Below are positions 8,261 to 16,010 of a stretch of 64,000 nucleotides of DNA, one piece after another. Within the stretch, counting starts at the first letter, position 1. Each line of letters begins with the position of its first letter. Position numbers and translations under genes: made by a program. The notes under the pieces were generated by a model, which ran no database searches, had not been told where the DNA came from, and saw nothing but the letters and a program-made list of their open reading frames with translations. The stretch lies in the NCBI RefSeq assembly GCF_000317695.1, contig NC_019771.1:2112001-2176000 (forward strand), in the 5' to 3' direction. This DNA is from Anabaena cylindrica PCC 7122 (GTDB lineage: Bacteria; Cyanobacteriota; Cyanobacteriia; Cyanobacteriales; Nostocaceae).

Positions 8261-8467
8261 TTATGGAGAAACTCAGTTCAGCAACAGCATAGAGCAGCTA
8301 ATGGTAAACTGATTCATGCTGATGTTAATGATAGCGAGAACATTTTACGTAAAGTAATCCCGATAGCTTTTAGTTCAGGGATTAGGGGTGTTCTAGTTCT
8401 CCCCGTCGGTTTTATACCCGGCAAACTTTTAGCATCAGATAAATATCTATGCTTTTGGAACTATTAG
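8261..8467 (+). pseudogene. Remnant of an IS605-type TnpB C-terminal region
   Basis: An open frame without a sensible start runs from about 8261 to a TAG at 8465-8467. It contains ANGKLIHADVNDSENILRKV, then AFSSGIRGVLVLPV. This resembles the end of a cyanobacterial TnpB subgroup, where an Asp in HADVN is the last RuvC catalytic residue and is followed by a helix and a GI..VVVHPV block. Everything upstream (most of the RuvC domain, the zinc finger) is missing, so this is a decayed fragment. I made the match from memory of the family, not by search. It fills most of the 336-bp gap between the permease gene and psbV. Confidence 0.5.
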
Positions 8468-8508
8468 GGTCTTAGTTGTGTTGAGCATTAAAAACTGAGA
8501 GGGGCAAT

Positions 8509-9000
8509 ATGTTTAGAAGACTAATTGGCGTTGTTGTAATTACTGTTTTGCTAACTTTTCAGATGCTTGTCGGTAGTGCAACAGCGGTGGAAGTGGATAA
8601 AGCGATCCGCACAGTGCCATTGAATGAACAAGGCAGTACTGTTGTCATCAGCGTCAAAGAACTGGAAAAAGGTAAACGCTTATTTAATGATACTTGCGCT
8701 CAATGTCATGCTGGGGGCGTAACTAAGACTAACCAAAACGTGGGATTAGAACCACAAGCTTTGGCAGGGGCTACACCAAAACGTGACAACATTGCAGGGT
8801 TAGTAGACTACATGAAAAATCCTACAACCTACGACGGTGAAGAAGAAATTTCTGAAATACATCCCAGTATTAAGAGCGCTGATATCTTTACAGAAATGAG
8901 AAACCTGACCGATGATGACTTAAAAGCGATCGCAGGTCACATTCTCATTCAACCAAAAGTTGTTGGGACAAGATGGGGCGGTGGTAAAATTTATTACTAA
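8509..9000 (+). CDS. psbV: Photosystem II cytochrome c-550
   Basis: This 163-residue precursor has a 26-residue signal peptide ending GSATA, giving a mature protein that begins VEVDKAIRTVPLN, as in other PsbV proteins. The heme site is CAQCH at residues 63-67, and the second axial ligand is His118 (His92 of the mature protein). PsbV is an extrinsic lumenal subunit that stabilises the manganese cluster of photosystem II. GAGAGGGG lies 6 nt before the ATG. A small hairpin follows the gene. The next genes, petE and petJ, also encode lumenal electron-transfer proteins. Confidence 0.97.
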   Translation: MFRRLIGVVVITVLLTFQMLVGSATAVEVDKAIRTVPLNEQGSTVVISVKELEKGKRLFNDTCAQCHAGGVTKTNQNVGLEPQALAGATPKRDNIAGLVDYMKNPTTYDGEEEISEIHPSIKSADIFTEMRNLTDDDLKAIAGHILIQPKVVGTRWGGGKIYY

Positions 9001-9034
9001 ATCTCTCCTGGTTAGCCTCCGTCACAAGTGAAGT

Positions 9035-9053
9035 AGGGCAATAACATTGCCCT
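9035..9053 (+). terminator. Hairpin after psbV
   Basis: AGGGCAAT (9035-9042) and ATTGCCCT (9046-9053) form an 8-bp perfect stem with a 3-nt loop, 34 nt after the psbV stop. No run of T follows, so it may act as a mRNA 3'-end stabiliser rather than as a true terminator. A second, wider inverted repeat (9069-9078 with 9170-9179) follows before petE. Confidence 0.5.
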
Positions 9054-9285
9054 GAGTATAAAAAATCTAAGTTCCCAGCCGTGATACTTGAGTGCATTTA
9101 AGCACAACCTTCATCATTTAATTACAGATGATTTCGGTTTTTGCTTGAATTTGTTCTCTGGAAGCAGGACTGGGAACTTTGTCTTTTGGCTTAAAAAAAA
9201 TTCATCTATGACAGATTGTCATATTTGGTGTTGATTGTATTTAAAATGGGAACAGGAAAATAAAACTATATCTCAGGAGAAAGCC

Positions 9286-9705
9286 ATGAAATTAATTGCA
9301 GCCAGTTGGAGACGCTTAACTCTAGCTGTATTGACCGTTATTTTAGTTGTAAGCAGCTTTGCTGTTTTTGCTCCCACTGCATCTGCTGAAACATATCAAG
9401 TCAAATTGGGTAGTGACAAAGGATTGTTACAATTTCAACCTAGTAAATTGACAGTTAAACCAGGTGACACAATTGAATGGGTTAACAACAAACTTGCTCC
9501 CCATAATGTTGTTTTTGATCCTGCCAAAAACCCTGCTCAAGATAAAGCTTTAGCTGCATCCCTATCTCACAATAAATTGCTGTTGAATCCTGGACAGAAA
9601 GTAACAACAACTTTTGCCGCAGATGCACCTGCTGGTGAATACAATTTCTATTGCACTCCTCACCGTGGTGCTGGTATGGCTGGTAAAATCATTGTTGAAG
9701 GCTAA
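9286..9705 (+). CDS. petE: Plastocyanin
   Basis: This 139-residue precursor starts at the ATG at 9286, with CAGGAGA just upstream; an earlier in-frame TTG at 9235 has no such site and would add unrelated residues. A signal peptide ends in TASA before ETYQVKLGSDKG. The copper ligands are present: His in APHNVVFD, then Cys, His and Met in CTPHRGAGM near the C-terminus. It carries electrons from cytochrome b6f to photosystem I in the thylakoid lumen when copper is available, interchangeably with the cytochrome c6 encoded just downstream. It ends in a strong terminator. Confidence 0.97.
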   Translation: MKLIAASWRRLTLAVLTVILVVSSFAVFAPTASAETYQVKLGSDKGLLQFQPSKLTVKPGDTIEWVNNKLAPHNVVFDPAKNPAQDKALAASLSHNKLLLNPGQKVTTTFAADAPAGEYNFYCTPHRGAGMAGKIIVEG

Positions 9706-9771
9706 ACAAATTTCTGCCTGAACATCAGATAATTTTGTTTCGCTTATAAGTGGCACAAACTCTTGATAAGA

Positions 9772-9834
9772 AGCGGTAACAAGTTGTATCCCCAGGTAAT
9801 TATGGAGGGATAAGCTAGTTACCGCTAATTTTTT
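9772..9834 (+). terminator. Rho-independent-type terminator after petE
   Basis: AGCGGTAAC (9772-9780) pairs with GTTACCGCT (9818-9826), followed directly by AATTTTTTG. The stem is 9 bp with a long loop, placed 67 nt after the petE stop. It separates petE from the cytochrome c6 gene, so the two are likely independent transcripts. Confidence 0.7.
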
Positions 9835-9985
9835 GCAAATTTTCAACCAAGGGAATTTCGTATTATATTATACGTAATAGCTAATAACTGGAGATGTAAC
9901 TAAATATTTGAGGCTGCTATTAGCCCTAGATATATTTACTAGCAACAGTTGTGCGGTGGCAGAATACTGGTGCGAGGAAAGTTTC

Positions 9986-10360
9986 TTGAAAATACGGTTA
10001 CTAATTTTATTTTTAGCGATCGCTTGGCTTGCCGCAAGCATCGTCCTTTTTAACTCAATAATTATTTATCCAGCCTCAGCAACAGAAACATTTAAAGGGA
10101 GAGAAATCTTTAACGCTAACTGTGCTTCTTGCCATATTGGAGGCAATAACATTCTGGTCGAACACAAAACTTTAGAAAAGGAAGCATTAGCAAAATACTT
10201 AAAAAATTATGATACTGAACCTATCCAGGCTATTATCCACCAAATACAAAACGGAAAAGGGGCTATGCCCAGCTTCAAAAACAAGTTGAGCGATCAAGAA
10301 ATGATAGAAACAGCAGCTTATGTTTTCCAAAAAGCTGAAAAAGGCTGGAACAACGAGTAG
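9986..10360 (+). CDS. petJ: Cytochrome c6
   Basis: The likely product is 124 residues from a TTG at 9986 preceded by GCGAGGAAAG; the frame is open further upstream (to 9908) but those residues do not look like a signal peptide. After a hydrophobic leader ending PASA comes TFKGREIFNANCASCHIGG, with the c-type heme site CASCH, then MPSF with the axial Met, and the family's usual end AYVFQKAEKGW. Cytochrome c6 replaces plastocyanin as donor to photosystem I, mainly under copper shortage. The lack of an ATG and the long leader make the exact start uncertain. Confidence 0.88.
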   Translation: MKIRLLILFLAIAWLAASIVLFNSIIIYPASATETFKGREIFNANCASCHIGGNNILVEHKTLEKEALAKYLKNYDTEPIQAIIHQIQNGKGAMPSFKNKLSDQEMIETAAYVFQKAEKGWNNE

Positions 10361-10454
10361 ACTGAGTGTTCAGCCATGAATGATCCTATAACCGCGGAAT
10401 TTAAGTAATACAAAGGCTACTCGCGTTTATAGCGGCAGCCTTACCACCATAATT

Positions 10455-11858
10455 TTATTGTTCTTTATTTGACTTTTCTTGTCTTTCTTCCTTAATTTGA
10501 CGTAAATTTTGGATCAGTTTTTGAGTAGATTGCGTAGAGACTGTAGGCTGATTTTCCCCAACGGATACCGGTGAAGGGTTGGGAATTACCACAGATTGAG
10601 CATTCGACTGATTTTTTCTGATTTCTGGTTGAGAATCTTGATTCTGTGAAGGCTGGAGTTTTACAGTTGTTTCCTGAGTATTATTGCTATCGTTATTTTT
10701 CTGAAACCGTAATTGGAACGGATAAGAACTAGTCTGCTTGAAAACTTTAGGTGGATTAGCGCTAAAAAATTCTCTAGTTTTCGATTGCAGTTGAGGAGAT
10801 ACTGACCGATCTTGAAACTTGATATCTAAAACCTTACCATCAGGAGCTATCACCAAGCGACCCACGACAGTACCTTCCATACCTCGTTGGTCTGTCGAGA
10901 TAGTTTCACGAATGACTGCTTGTTCTTTAACGTTGGGATATTCTTGCTGAATCGTTTTTCTGAGGGCATTGTAAGAGTTGAGGTTAGCCAACAACTCTTC
11001 CCTTTTTTGGACTTGTGAATCAGACTGATTGAAGTTAGTCCGTTCTGATTGTTGCCTCGTTGTAGTTTCTGGGGATGGCATTAAGCCTCTTGGTGCTGAT
11101 GCTAATTCACCTCTACCTTGTAAAGATTGTTCAGCAGCCAGGTAAGACGGGGAATTTGCAGCAATTTGAACTCCATTATCTCCCAACTGTATTTGTTGTG
11201 GTTGAGAAATTCCCGATGCTGTTGTTCCAGCGCCAATATCAATCGGGTCAGGAGATGGGTTATTTAGCGGTTCTGCAAATTTACTATCTGCCTGAACTTG
11301 TGGCAACCTATTGATATTCAGTGCTTGAGTTTCTTTAATTTTGGCATCTAGGTCATCAACAAAAGGAGAGGCTGAGGGAGAAAATGTACTTTTAGGAACT
11401 CGAAAATTAGAAATTTGCGTCCGAAAATCGTTTCTAGCAAATCTCTGGACGGGTTGCCTTCTAGGTAAGTAAGAAAGATTATAGTTGGCAGATGATTGAG
11501 GGATGGGTGGCAGTACTTGCTGGCTAGATAAAGGAGGCTCCAAGGGTGGCATTATTGTTGATTGACTGCTCAAGTTTGCCGGAGGCAGTTGCTGTTGTAG
11601 CGGCAATTGCGGGGTTTGTAATGCAACTTGAGATGGATCGATATTTTGTGGCAACCGACTTTGGTCAGATGGACTCAATTCCATTAATCCGACCGCTTGC
11701 GCTTGAGATGAATCAGTTTTTGTAGATTTAGAGTCAACAGGCATTAAGGGAACAATCAAGGCAATAGCACCATGGATGCCAAGAGAGGCTATAGCTGCTA
11801 TCCCAGTTGGTTGACTTAATATTTCTGGTATATTTTTCAGTAGGGAGACGTAAGACAT
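10455..11858 (-). CDS. TonB-like energy-transducer protein
   Basis: This 467-residue protein has one hydrophobic segment near residues 18-40, then a long Pro/Gln/Ser-rich region (about 45-300) that would span the periplasm, and a folded C-terminal part with MEGTVVGRLVIAPDGKVLDIKF split across residues near 330-355. That block resembles the TonB/TolA C-terminal domain (GxVxxxFxIxxDGxV). A further polar tail of about 90 residues follows, longer than in classical TonB. It would link the inner membrane to outer-membrane receptors. No ExbB/ExbD or receptor gene is nearby, so its partner is unknown. Confidence 0.65.
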   Translation of the reverse strand: MSYVSLLKNIPEILSQPTGIAAIASLGIHGAIALIVPLMPVDSKSTKTDSSQAQAVGLMELSPSDQSRLPQNIDPSQVALQTPQLPLQQQLPPANLSSQSTIMPPLEPPLSSQQVLPPIPQSSANYNLSYLPRRQPVQRFARNDFRTQISNFRVPKSTFSPSASPFVDDLDAKIKETQALNINRLPQVQADSKFAEPLNNPSPDPIDIGAGTTASGISQPQQIQLGDNGVQIAANSPSYLAAEQSLQGRGELASAPRGLMPSPETTTRQQSERTNFNQSDSQVQKREELLANLNSYNALRKTIQQEYPNVKEQAVIRETISTDQRGMEGTVVGRLVIAPDGKVLDIKFQDRSVSPQLQSKTREFFSANPPKVFKQTSSYPFQLRFQKNNDSNNTQETTVKLQPSQNQDSQPEIRKNQSNAQSVVIPNPSPVSVGENQPTVSTQSTQKLIQNLRQIKEERQEKSNKEQ

Positions 11859-12205
11859 AGCTGTTATCGTTCACTCGGCTCAGTTGCATTTGACTAGTCT
11901 AAGAAGGCAGAAGATAGAAGACTGTAGCGCTGATCAAATCTATTTTTTGTCTCTTGCTAACTACAGAGCCGTTTCTGCCGTGCTTTACTAGCTATTTTAT
12001 CTTTTTCGATTATATTGCCATCTTTCAGAGATGGGTTCCTCTAACCAAATAATAACTTCTTATTATTGGCATTCAAAACAGGAAGGTTCAAGTGATCTGA
12101 AGTTTTTACTTTTTTGCCTAAATTAATTATAATTTAAAGTTTCATTAAAATATTGATTATAATTGTTATATAAATACACAATTAATTAAATATAGAGGTT
12201 TGTCC
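11859..12205. other. Divergent intergenic region
   Basis: This AT-rich 347-bp stretch lies between the divergent TonB-like and cytochrome b-like genes. No RNA gene or repeat is visible. AGAGG lies 8 nt before the ATG at 12206 and serves as its ribosome binding site. Confidence 0.5.
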
Positions 12206-12856
12206 ATGCAAATTACCTTATTTGATCGGTTTTTGCGGCGACTGGCGACAATCTTATCTGTCGTAATTTTGACTGTGAGCCTCATTTACACCTCAACGGG
12301 AGTTTTACTGTCTTTTTACTACGAACCAACAGCAGGCGGTGCTTATCATTCAGTGCAGATGATTAAGACACAAGTACCCTACGGCTGGTTATTTTATACA
12401 ACTCATGAAATTGCTGGTAATGCTGTTATTGCGATCGCACTCATTAATCTCGTCGTCATGTTTTTAGGTCGGCAATTTCGTCAGAGTTGGCTGACTGCTT
12501 GGATCAGTGGAATTTTCTTGACATTAAGTGCCATTGGTTTAAACTGGACAGCCATGCTGATTGGCTGGGATCAATTAGGATACTGGAGATTTCAAATTGA
12601 GCTAGGCACAATTGAATCAATTCCTTTCATTGGTGGACAACTACGAGACATTTTAGTTGGTGGAGGGGCGATTAACACTCTAACAGTGCAACATCTTTAT
12701 AGCCTGCACAGCTACGTAATTGGGACTACAACCATCATTTTGGCTGTAGTACATCTGTCTGCCTTGTTATGGCAAGAGTGGGAAATGTCTCAAGATCACA
12801 GCGGACTTCAATTACTAGATAGTTCATTAGCAGATACCTCACTAGCAGAAAGTTGA
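12206..12856 (+). CDS. Cytochrome b6-like membrane protein lacking one heme ligand
   Basis: This 216-residue protein has four main hydrophobic segments and aligns with the N-terminal (b6) part of cytochrome b: FYYEPTAGGAYHSVQMIKT matches the b6 region FYYRPTVTEAFASVQYI. In b6 the four heme ligands come as two pairs. Here the first helix keeps His in FYTTHEIAG, but the residue 14 positions later is Asn instead of His (ALINLVV). The second pair is intact (LHSYV and, 15 later, VVHLS). The Cys that binds heme c-n in b6 is also absent. So one of two hemes probably cannot bind normally. It probably acts in a membrane redox system other than b6f; partner unknown. The start is the ATG at 12206. Confidence 0.7.
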   Translation: MQITLFDRFLRRLATILSVVILTVSLIYTSTGVLLSFYYEPTAGGAYHSVQMIKTQVPYGWLFYTTHEIAGNAVIAIALINLVVMFLGRQFRQSWLTAWISGIFLTLSAIGLNWTAMLIGWDQLGYWRFQIELGTIESIPFIGGQLRDILVGGGAINTLTVQHLYSLHSYVIGTTTIILAVVHLSALLWQEWEMSQDHSGLQLLDSSLADTSLAES

Positions 12857-14739
12857 GACAACTTAGCGGTGGGTAATTCTTCTACCTCCGCTAACTTTTC
12901 CAAAGACAGGGGTGTAGACTGACTCGCACCAGATAAGCGTTTTAACAGGTTCGGTCGAGAATCGTGTAACAAGTAGATAATGCGATCGCCAATTTCCCAA
13001 TCTTGATTTGCGGACATCACCTGTAGACGACCTTCCCGTTCTATTAACAAAGGTACTAACAGCCCATTGCGAATCTTTTCCTGTATATGCTCCTGCTGAC
13101 TAGCGAATTCCTCCTCATTTAAAGTCGTAGTCCCCAATTTCACCCTGCCATCGCTCAAATACTCATGCCAAGTTTTAATCGGTAAATCGGATATAAAAGC
13201 CTGATCAACCTTACTATTTGAATTAGAACTGTGAGGATCACGGGGAAAAACTGCTAAAACACGAGGCGGACTAAATTCCTCAGCAGCCCGTTGTGCTAAA
13301 ACAAAATTCACCTCACCATTATTAGTCATCGCCAAAAAAGTTCCCATAGAAGCAATTCCGGCTTCTTCTAAAACTGTTGCATCTAGCGCACTACTAGCAA
13401 TTACCCGCAAATTTTGAGCTTCAGCTTGAGCAAAATATTGGGAGTCAGTATCAATCATGATCACACTTTCTCCCCGTTCTTGAAAAAATCGGGCAATTAA
13501 CAAACTCAAAGGATTACAACCAACTATCAGCGCCCCAGTTGCATCCTTAGAAGTGATTCGCAACCACTTAACTAACCAGCCAGCCGTTAACCCTTGACAA
13601 AAAACTGTCATCATAATTGTCAAGAACACCAAGGCTTTAATCGCATCACCACCATTAACACCTCGCTGGGTCAAGGAAATAGCGAATAAAGAAGCCACAG
13701 AGGCAGAAACGATTCCTCTAGGTGCAACCCAACTTAAAAACAGTTTCTGTCGCCAATTAAGATTACTGTTCCAAGTACATAACAGAATATTAATGGGGCG
13801 AACAACGAACATTAATACCAAAACAGTAAATAAACTACCCCAACCCAAAGCCAATACACTGGCAATAGATAGATCAGCAGCTAGCAGGATAAACAGTACA
13901 GAAACGCTGAGAATTGTCAGCTGATTTTTAAAGCTTTTCAACAGCCGTTCTTCAGGAACTGATGAGTTGGCAAATACTGCACCAGCAACAACTGTAGTCA
14001 TAATTCCTGACTCACTCCTCACAGTTTGCGCTAGGGTAAATAAACCCCACAGTACGGCTAGAACTACTAAGTTTTTCAGTTCAAAAGAGAGAAAATTAGC
14101 GCGTTTAAAAATCCAACTCATCAGGTAGCCGCCAACGCCCCCAATGGCAGCGCCCACACATAAACGCATTAGTAAACCAATAATGGCGTTAATAGGGTCA
14201 GCATCACCATTTAAAATAGTATCCAGGACAACGTAGGCAAGAATAGCTCCCACTGGGTCGATTAAAACCCCTTCACCTTCCAGCAGCGTTGCCACTTGTC
14301 TATCTACGTTAATTTGTTTGAGTAGGGGACCAACAACTGTGGGTCCTGTAACAACGACTATGGAAGCATAGAGAAAAGCTATATTCCAAGGAAATTCTCC
14401 CAGCCAGTGAGCTGCCATACTCCCACCTAGGAGAGTTATTAGCGTTCCCAAGGTGACTAGTAATTGCAAACTGACTGAAACTCTGCTCAACTCCCGCAAA
14501 TCCAATTTGAGTCCACCCTCAAATAAGATAATTGCCGTTGCTAGAGAGACGATAACTTCTAGTCCAGTTCCTAGTACGTGCGGATGTAATAGTCCTATCC
14601 CATCAGCGCCTAATAGGATGCCTAACAGAAGTAATAAGACGATGCTAGGCAGCTTGAGGTATGCAGCCATTACTTGGGCGCTAATGCCTGCAATGACTGT
14701 GAACACCATCTGTAAGGTAATTTCAAAAGATGCTTCCAT
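12808..14739 (-). CDS. Na+/H+ (CPA1-type) antiporter with C-terminal TrkA-N-like domain
   Basis: This is a 643-residue protein. The first 390 residues carry about 12-13 hydrophobic segments, with ATAIILFEGGLKLDL, VVTGPTVVGPLLKQ and GVLIDPVGAILAYV typical of CPA1 (NhaP) antiporters; the Asp in LIDPVGA fits the ion-binding site. After the membrane part, residues about 400-500 begin GALIVGCNPLSLLIARFF and include an acidic strand end (VIMIDTD), a Rossmann-like TrkA-N (RCK) fold that may regulate by NAD or nucleotide binding, and residues 530-600 look like a TrkA-C segment. It would exchange Na+ or K+ for H+. Its last 49 bp overlap the convergent cytochrome b-like gene. Confidence 0.85.
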   Translation of the reverse strand: MEASFEITLQMVFTVIAGISAQVMAAYLKLPSIVLLLLLGILLGADGIGLLHPHVLGTGLEVIVSLATAIILFEGGLKLDLRELSRVSVSLQLLVTLGTLITLLGGSMAAHWLGEFPWNIAFLYASIVVVTGPTVVGPLLKQINVDRQVATLLEGEGVLIDPVGAILAYVVLDTILNGDADPINAIIGLLMRLCVGAAIGGVGGYLMSWIFKRANFLSFELKNLVVLAVLWGLFTLAQTVRSESGIMTTVVAGAVFANSSVPEERLLKSFKNQLTILSVSVLFILLAADLSIASVLALGWGSLFTVLVLMFVVRPINILLCTWNSNLNWRQKLFLSWVAPRGIVSASVASLFAISLTQRGVNGGDAIKALVFLTIMMTVFCQGLTAGWLVKWLRITSKDATGALIVGCNPLSLLIARFFQERGESVIMIDTDSQYFAQAEAQNLRVIASSALDATVLEEAGIASMGTFLAMTNNGEVNFVLAQRAAEEFSPPRVLAVFPRDPHSSNSNSKVDQAFISDLPIKTWHEYLSDGRVKLGTTTLNEEEFASQQEHIQEKIRNGLLVPLLIEREGRLQVMSANQDWEIGDRIIYLLHDSRPNLLKRLSGASQSTPLSLEKLAEVEELPTAKLSQLSASEVSANELSSN

Positions 14740-15158
14740 GTTGTAGATTTTGAGAGATTGATTTCAAAATCCTTTGTAAAGAATCATAAATACTCACTTT
14801 ACAGGGTACAACAGCACACCCATCGTTAAGAAATTAAGAGATTCTTTTGTGCTTAGTCCTCTATGGTACATCTTTTTTAGCTAGTTGGCGACCAAATAGG
14901 CTCTGTTTAACAGCCTTCGGGCGAGGCAGAAGGCAGAAGGAAAAATTTTTAATAGAATAAAGCCTTTTTGCCACGACCATTTGGGTTTAAGGTTTAAGTC
15001 CCTCTCCACAATCTCAGAGGTGGCGTTTGAATCTCCCTCTAAGATAGCCTCCTGACTCCTTCAATTTATTACTGATTTAGATGCTGTCCAAAATTTTTTG
15101 CCAAATTTGTTGACAATCTCTGAAAAATCCGTTACTTTATAAAAAGTCTGAGTCCAAT
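14740..15158. other. Intergenic region before tRNA-Glu
   Basis: This 419-bp non-coding stretch lies between the antiporter start and tRNA-Glu. It contains a short GGCAGAAGG direct repeat near 14930-14942 and no gene. The promoter of the tRNA probably lies in its last 60 bp. Confidence 0.4.
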
Positions 15159-15231
15159 GCCCCCATCGTCTAGAGGCCTAGGACACCTCCCTTTCACGGA
15201 GGTAACGGGGATTCGAATTCCCCTGGGGGTA
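15159..15231 (+). tRNA. tRNA-Glu (UUC)
   Basis: This is a 73-nt tRNA. The acceptor strands GCCCCCA and TGGGGGT pair, with G1-U72 wobble. The anticodon arm CCTCC CTTTCAC GGAGG shows anticodon TTC. The T arm GGGGATTCGAATTCCCC is canonical. The CCA end is not encoded. In cyanobacteria charged tRNA-Glu feeds both translation and tetrapyrrole synthesis through the C5 pathway. Confidence 0.97.
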
Positions 15232-15395
15232 CTTTAAATGTATGTATAGATTAGAAAGGTAGAAGGGGTTTAGTTGATTTCTTTTTTGCCTAACAACTAA
15301 TTTTTTCTAAACTATAGATATACACAATGCTTAATTCGTTTGCACGTTGACTAATCGCCATAAGAGTAAGTTTAGTTCTTGCTTACATTTTTAGG

Positions 15396-15449
15396 GCTTA
15401 CGCATAACACAACGAAAGAATCAGGTTTTCGGTAACATCTTGCGTAAGT
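15396..15449. repeat. Short MITE-like element, copy 1 (CTTACGCA ends)
   Basis: GCTTACGCA at 15396-15404 and TGCGTAAGT at 15441-15449 form terminal inverted repeats of a 54-bp element. A longer copy in opposite orientation lies at 44771-44856, sharing both arms and differing by about 30 extra bases in the middle. Confidence 0.7.
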
Positions 15450-15592
15450 CCTGATTTTATGGAGTTTAATCACAAATCAAACTCGATTATAGGCTATAAT
15501 CCTTAGCAATCATAGGTTTTGGAGTTTTGAGATTTCTTATAGACCTTTGATTTTGTACTTGAGAAGGTAATAGATTGCATTCTTACATCCAT

Positions 15593-15715
15593 TATATCGC
15601 CTTTCCCACTCTAGTTAGATACAAAATTACCTCTCCCCAACCCTCCCCTTGGCAAGGGGAGGGTGCGCGACAGCGCGGGTGGGGTGTATTTCATGAGCTT
15701 GGGAATTGCTATATC
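15593..15715. repeat. Dispersed palindromic repeat, copy 1
   Basis: This element contains CTCCCCTTGGCAAGGGGAG (perfect hairpin), GCGCGACAGCGC and GGTGGGGTGTATTTCATGAG, and ends near GGGAATTGCTATAT. Two further copies lie at 32336-32433 (inverted) and 45199-45434 (same orientation, interrupted). Its outer ends read TATAT..., giving weak inverted termini. It is non-coding; the short open frame across it is spurious. Confidence 0.85.
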
Positions 15716-16010
15716 GCCTTTAAGCAAAAGCTCAAATTGTGGCCTTGCGAAGTATAATGCTGTACCATAAAACAAACGCAGGAGCCGTAAATTTTTGGTG
15801 AAGCAGTGTTAAATAATGGATATTGGCATTGTCAGTGTAAGCATTTAAGGCGGGTAGTAAAGAAAGAGCCAAAAATTACCCTCAAAATCTGATAAATTAA
15901 GCGACATGGAACATAAAGCGCGTCAATCACTATTTTTATGAATTTATTTTTTGGGGTTGTTTTTCGTTTTCTTGACACCCCTTGAATGCTTACTATTTTT
16001 GTTGATATTT
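15716..16010. other. Region upstream of the AarF-type kinase gene
   Basis: This non-coding stretch follows the repeat. From 15951 the kinase frame is open and would add about 20 hydrophobic residues from a TTG, which I do not think are translated. No clear promoter is visible. Confidence 0.35.

Noticed and set aside
9235..9285. An N-terminal extension of plastocyanin from a TTG
   Set aside because: The ATG at 9286 has a good ribosome binding site and gives the normal signal peptide.
12200..12205. A TTG start two codons before the cytochrome b-like ATG
   Set aside because: It lies only about 2 nt from the AGAGG motif, too close; the ATG at 12206 is better spaced.
15575..15757. A 60-residue open frame (HYIAFPTLVRYKIT...)
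   Set aside because: It lies within a dispersed palindromic repeat that occurs three times; similar frames appear by chance in the other copies.
15951..16010. An N-terminal hydrophobic extension of the AarF-type kinase
   Set aside because: The family does not carry it and there is no ribosome binding site before the TTG.
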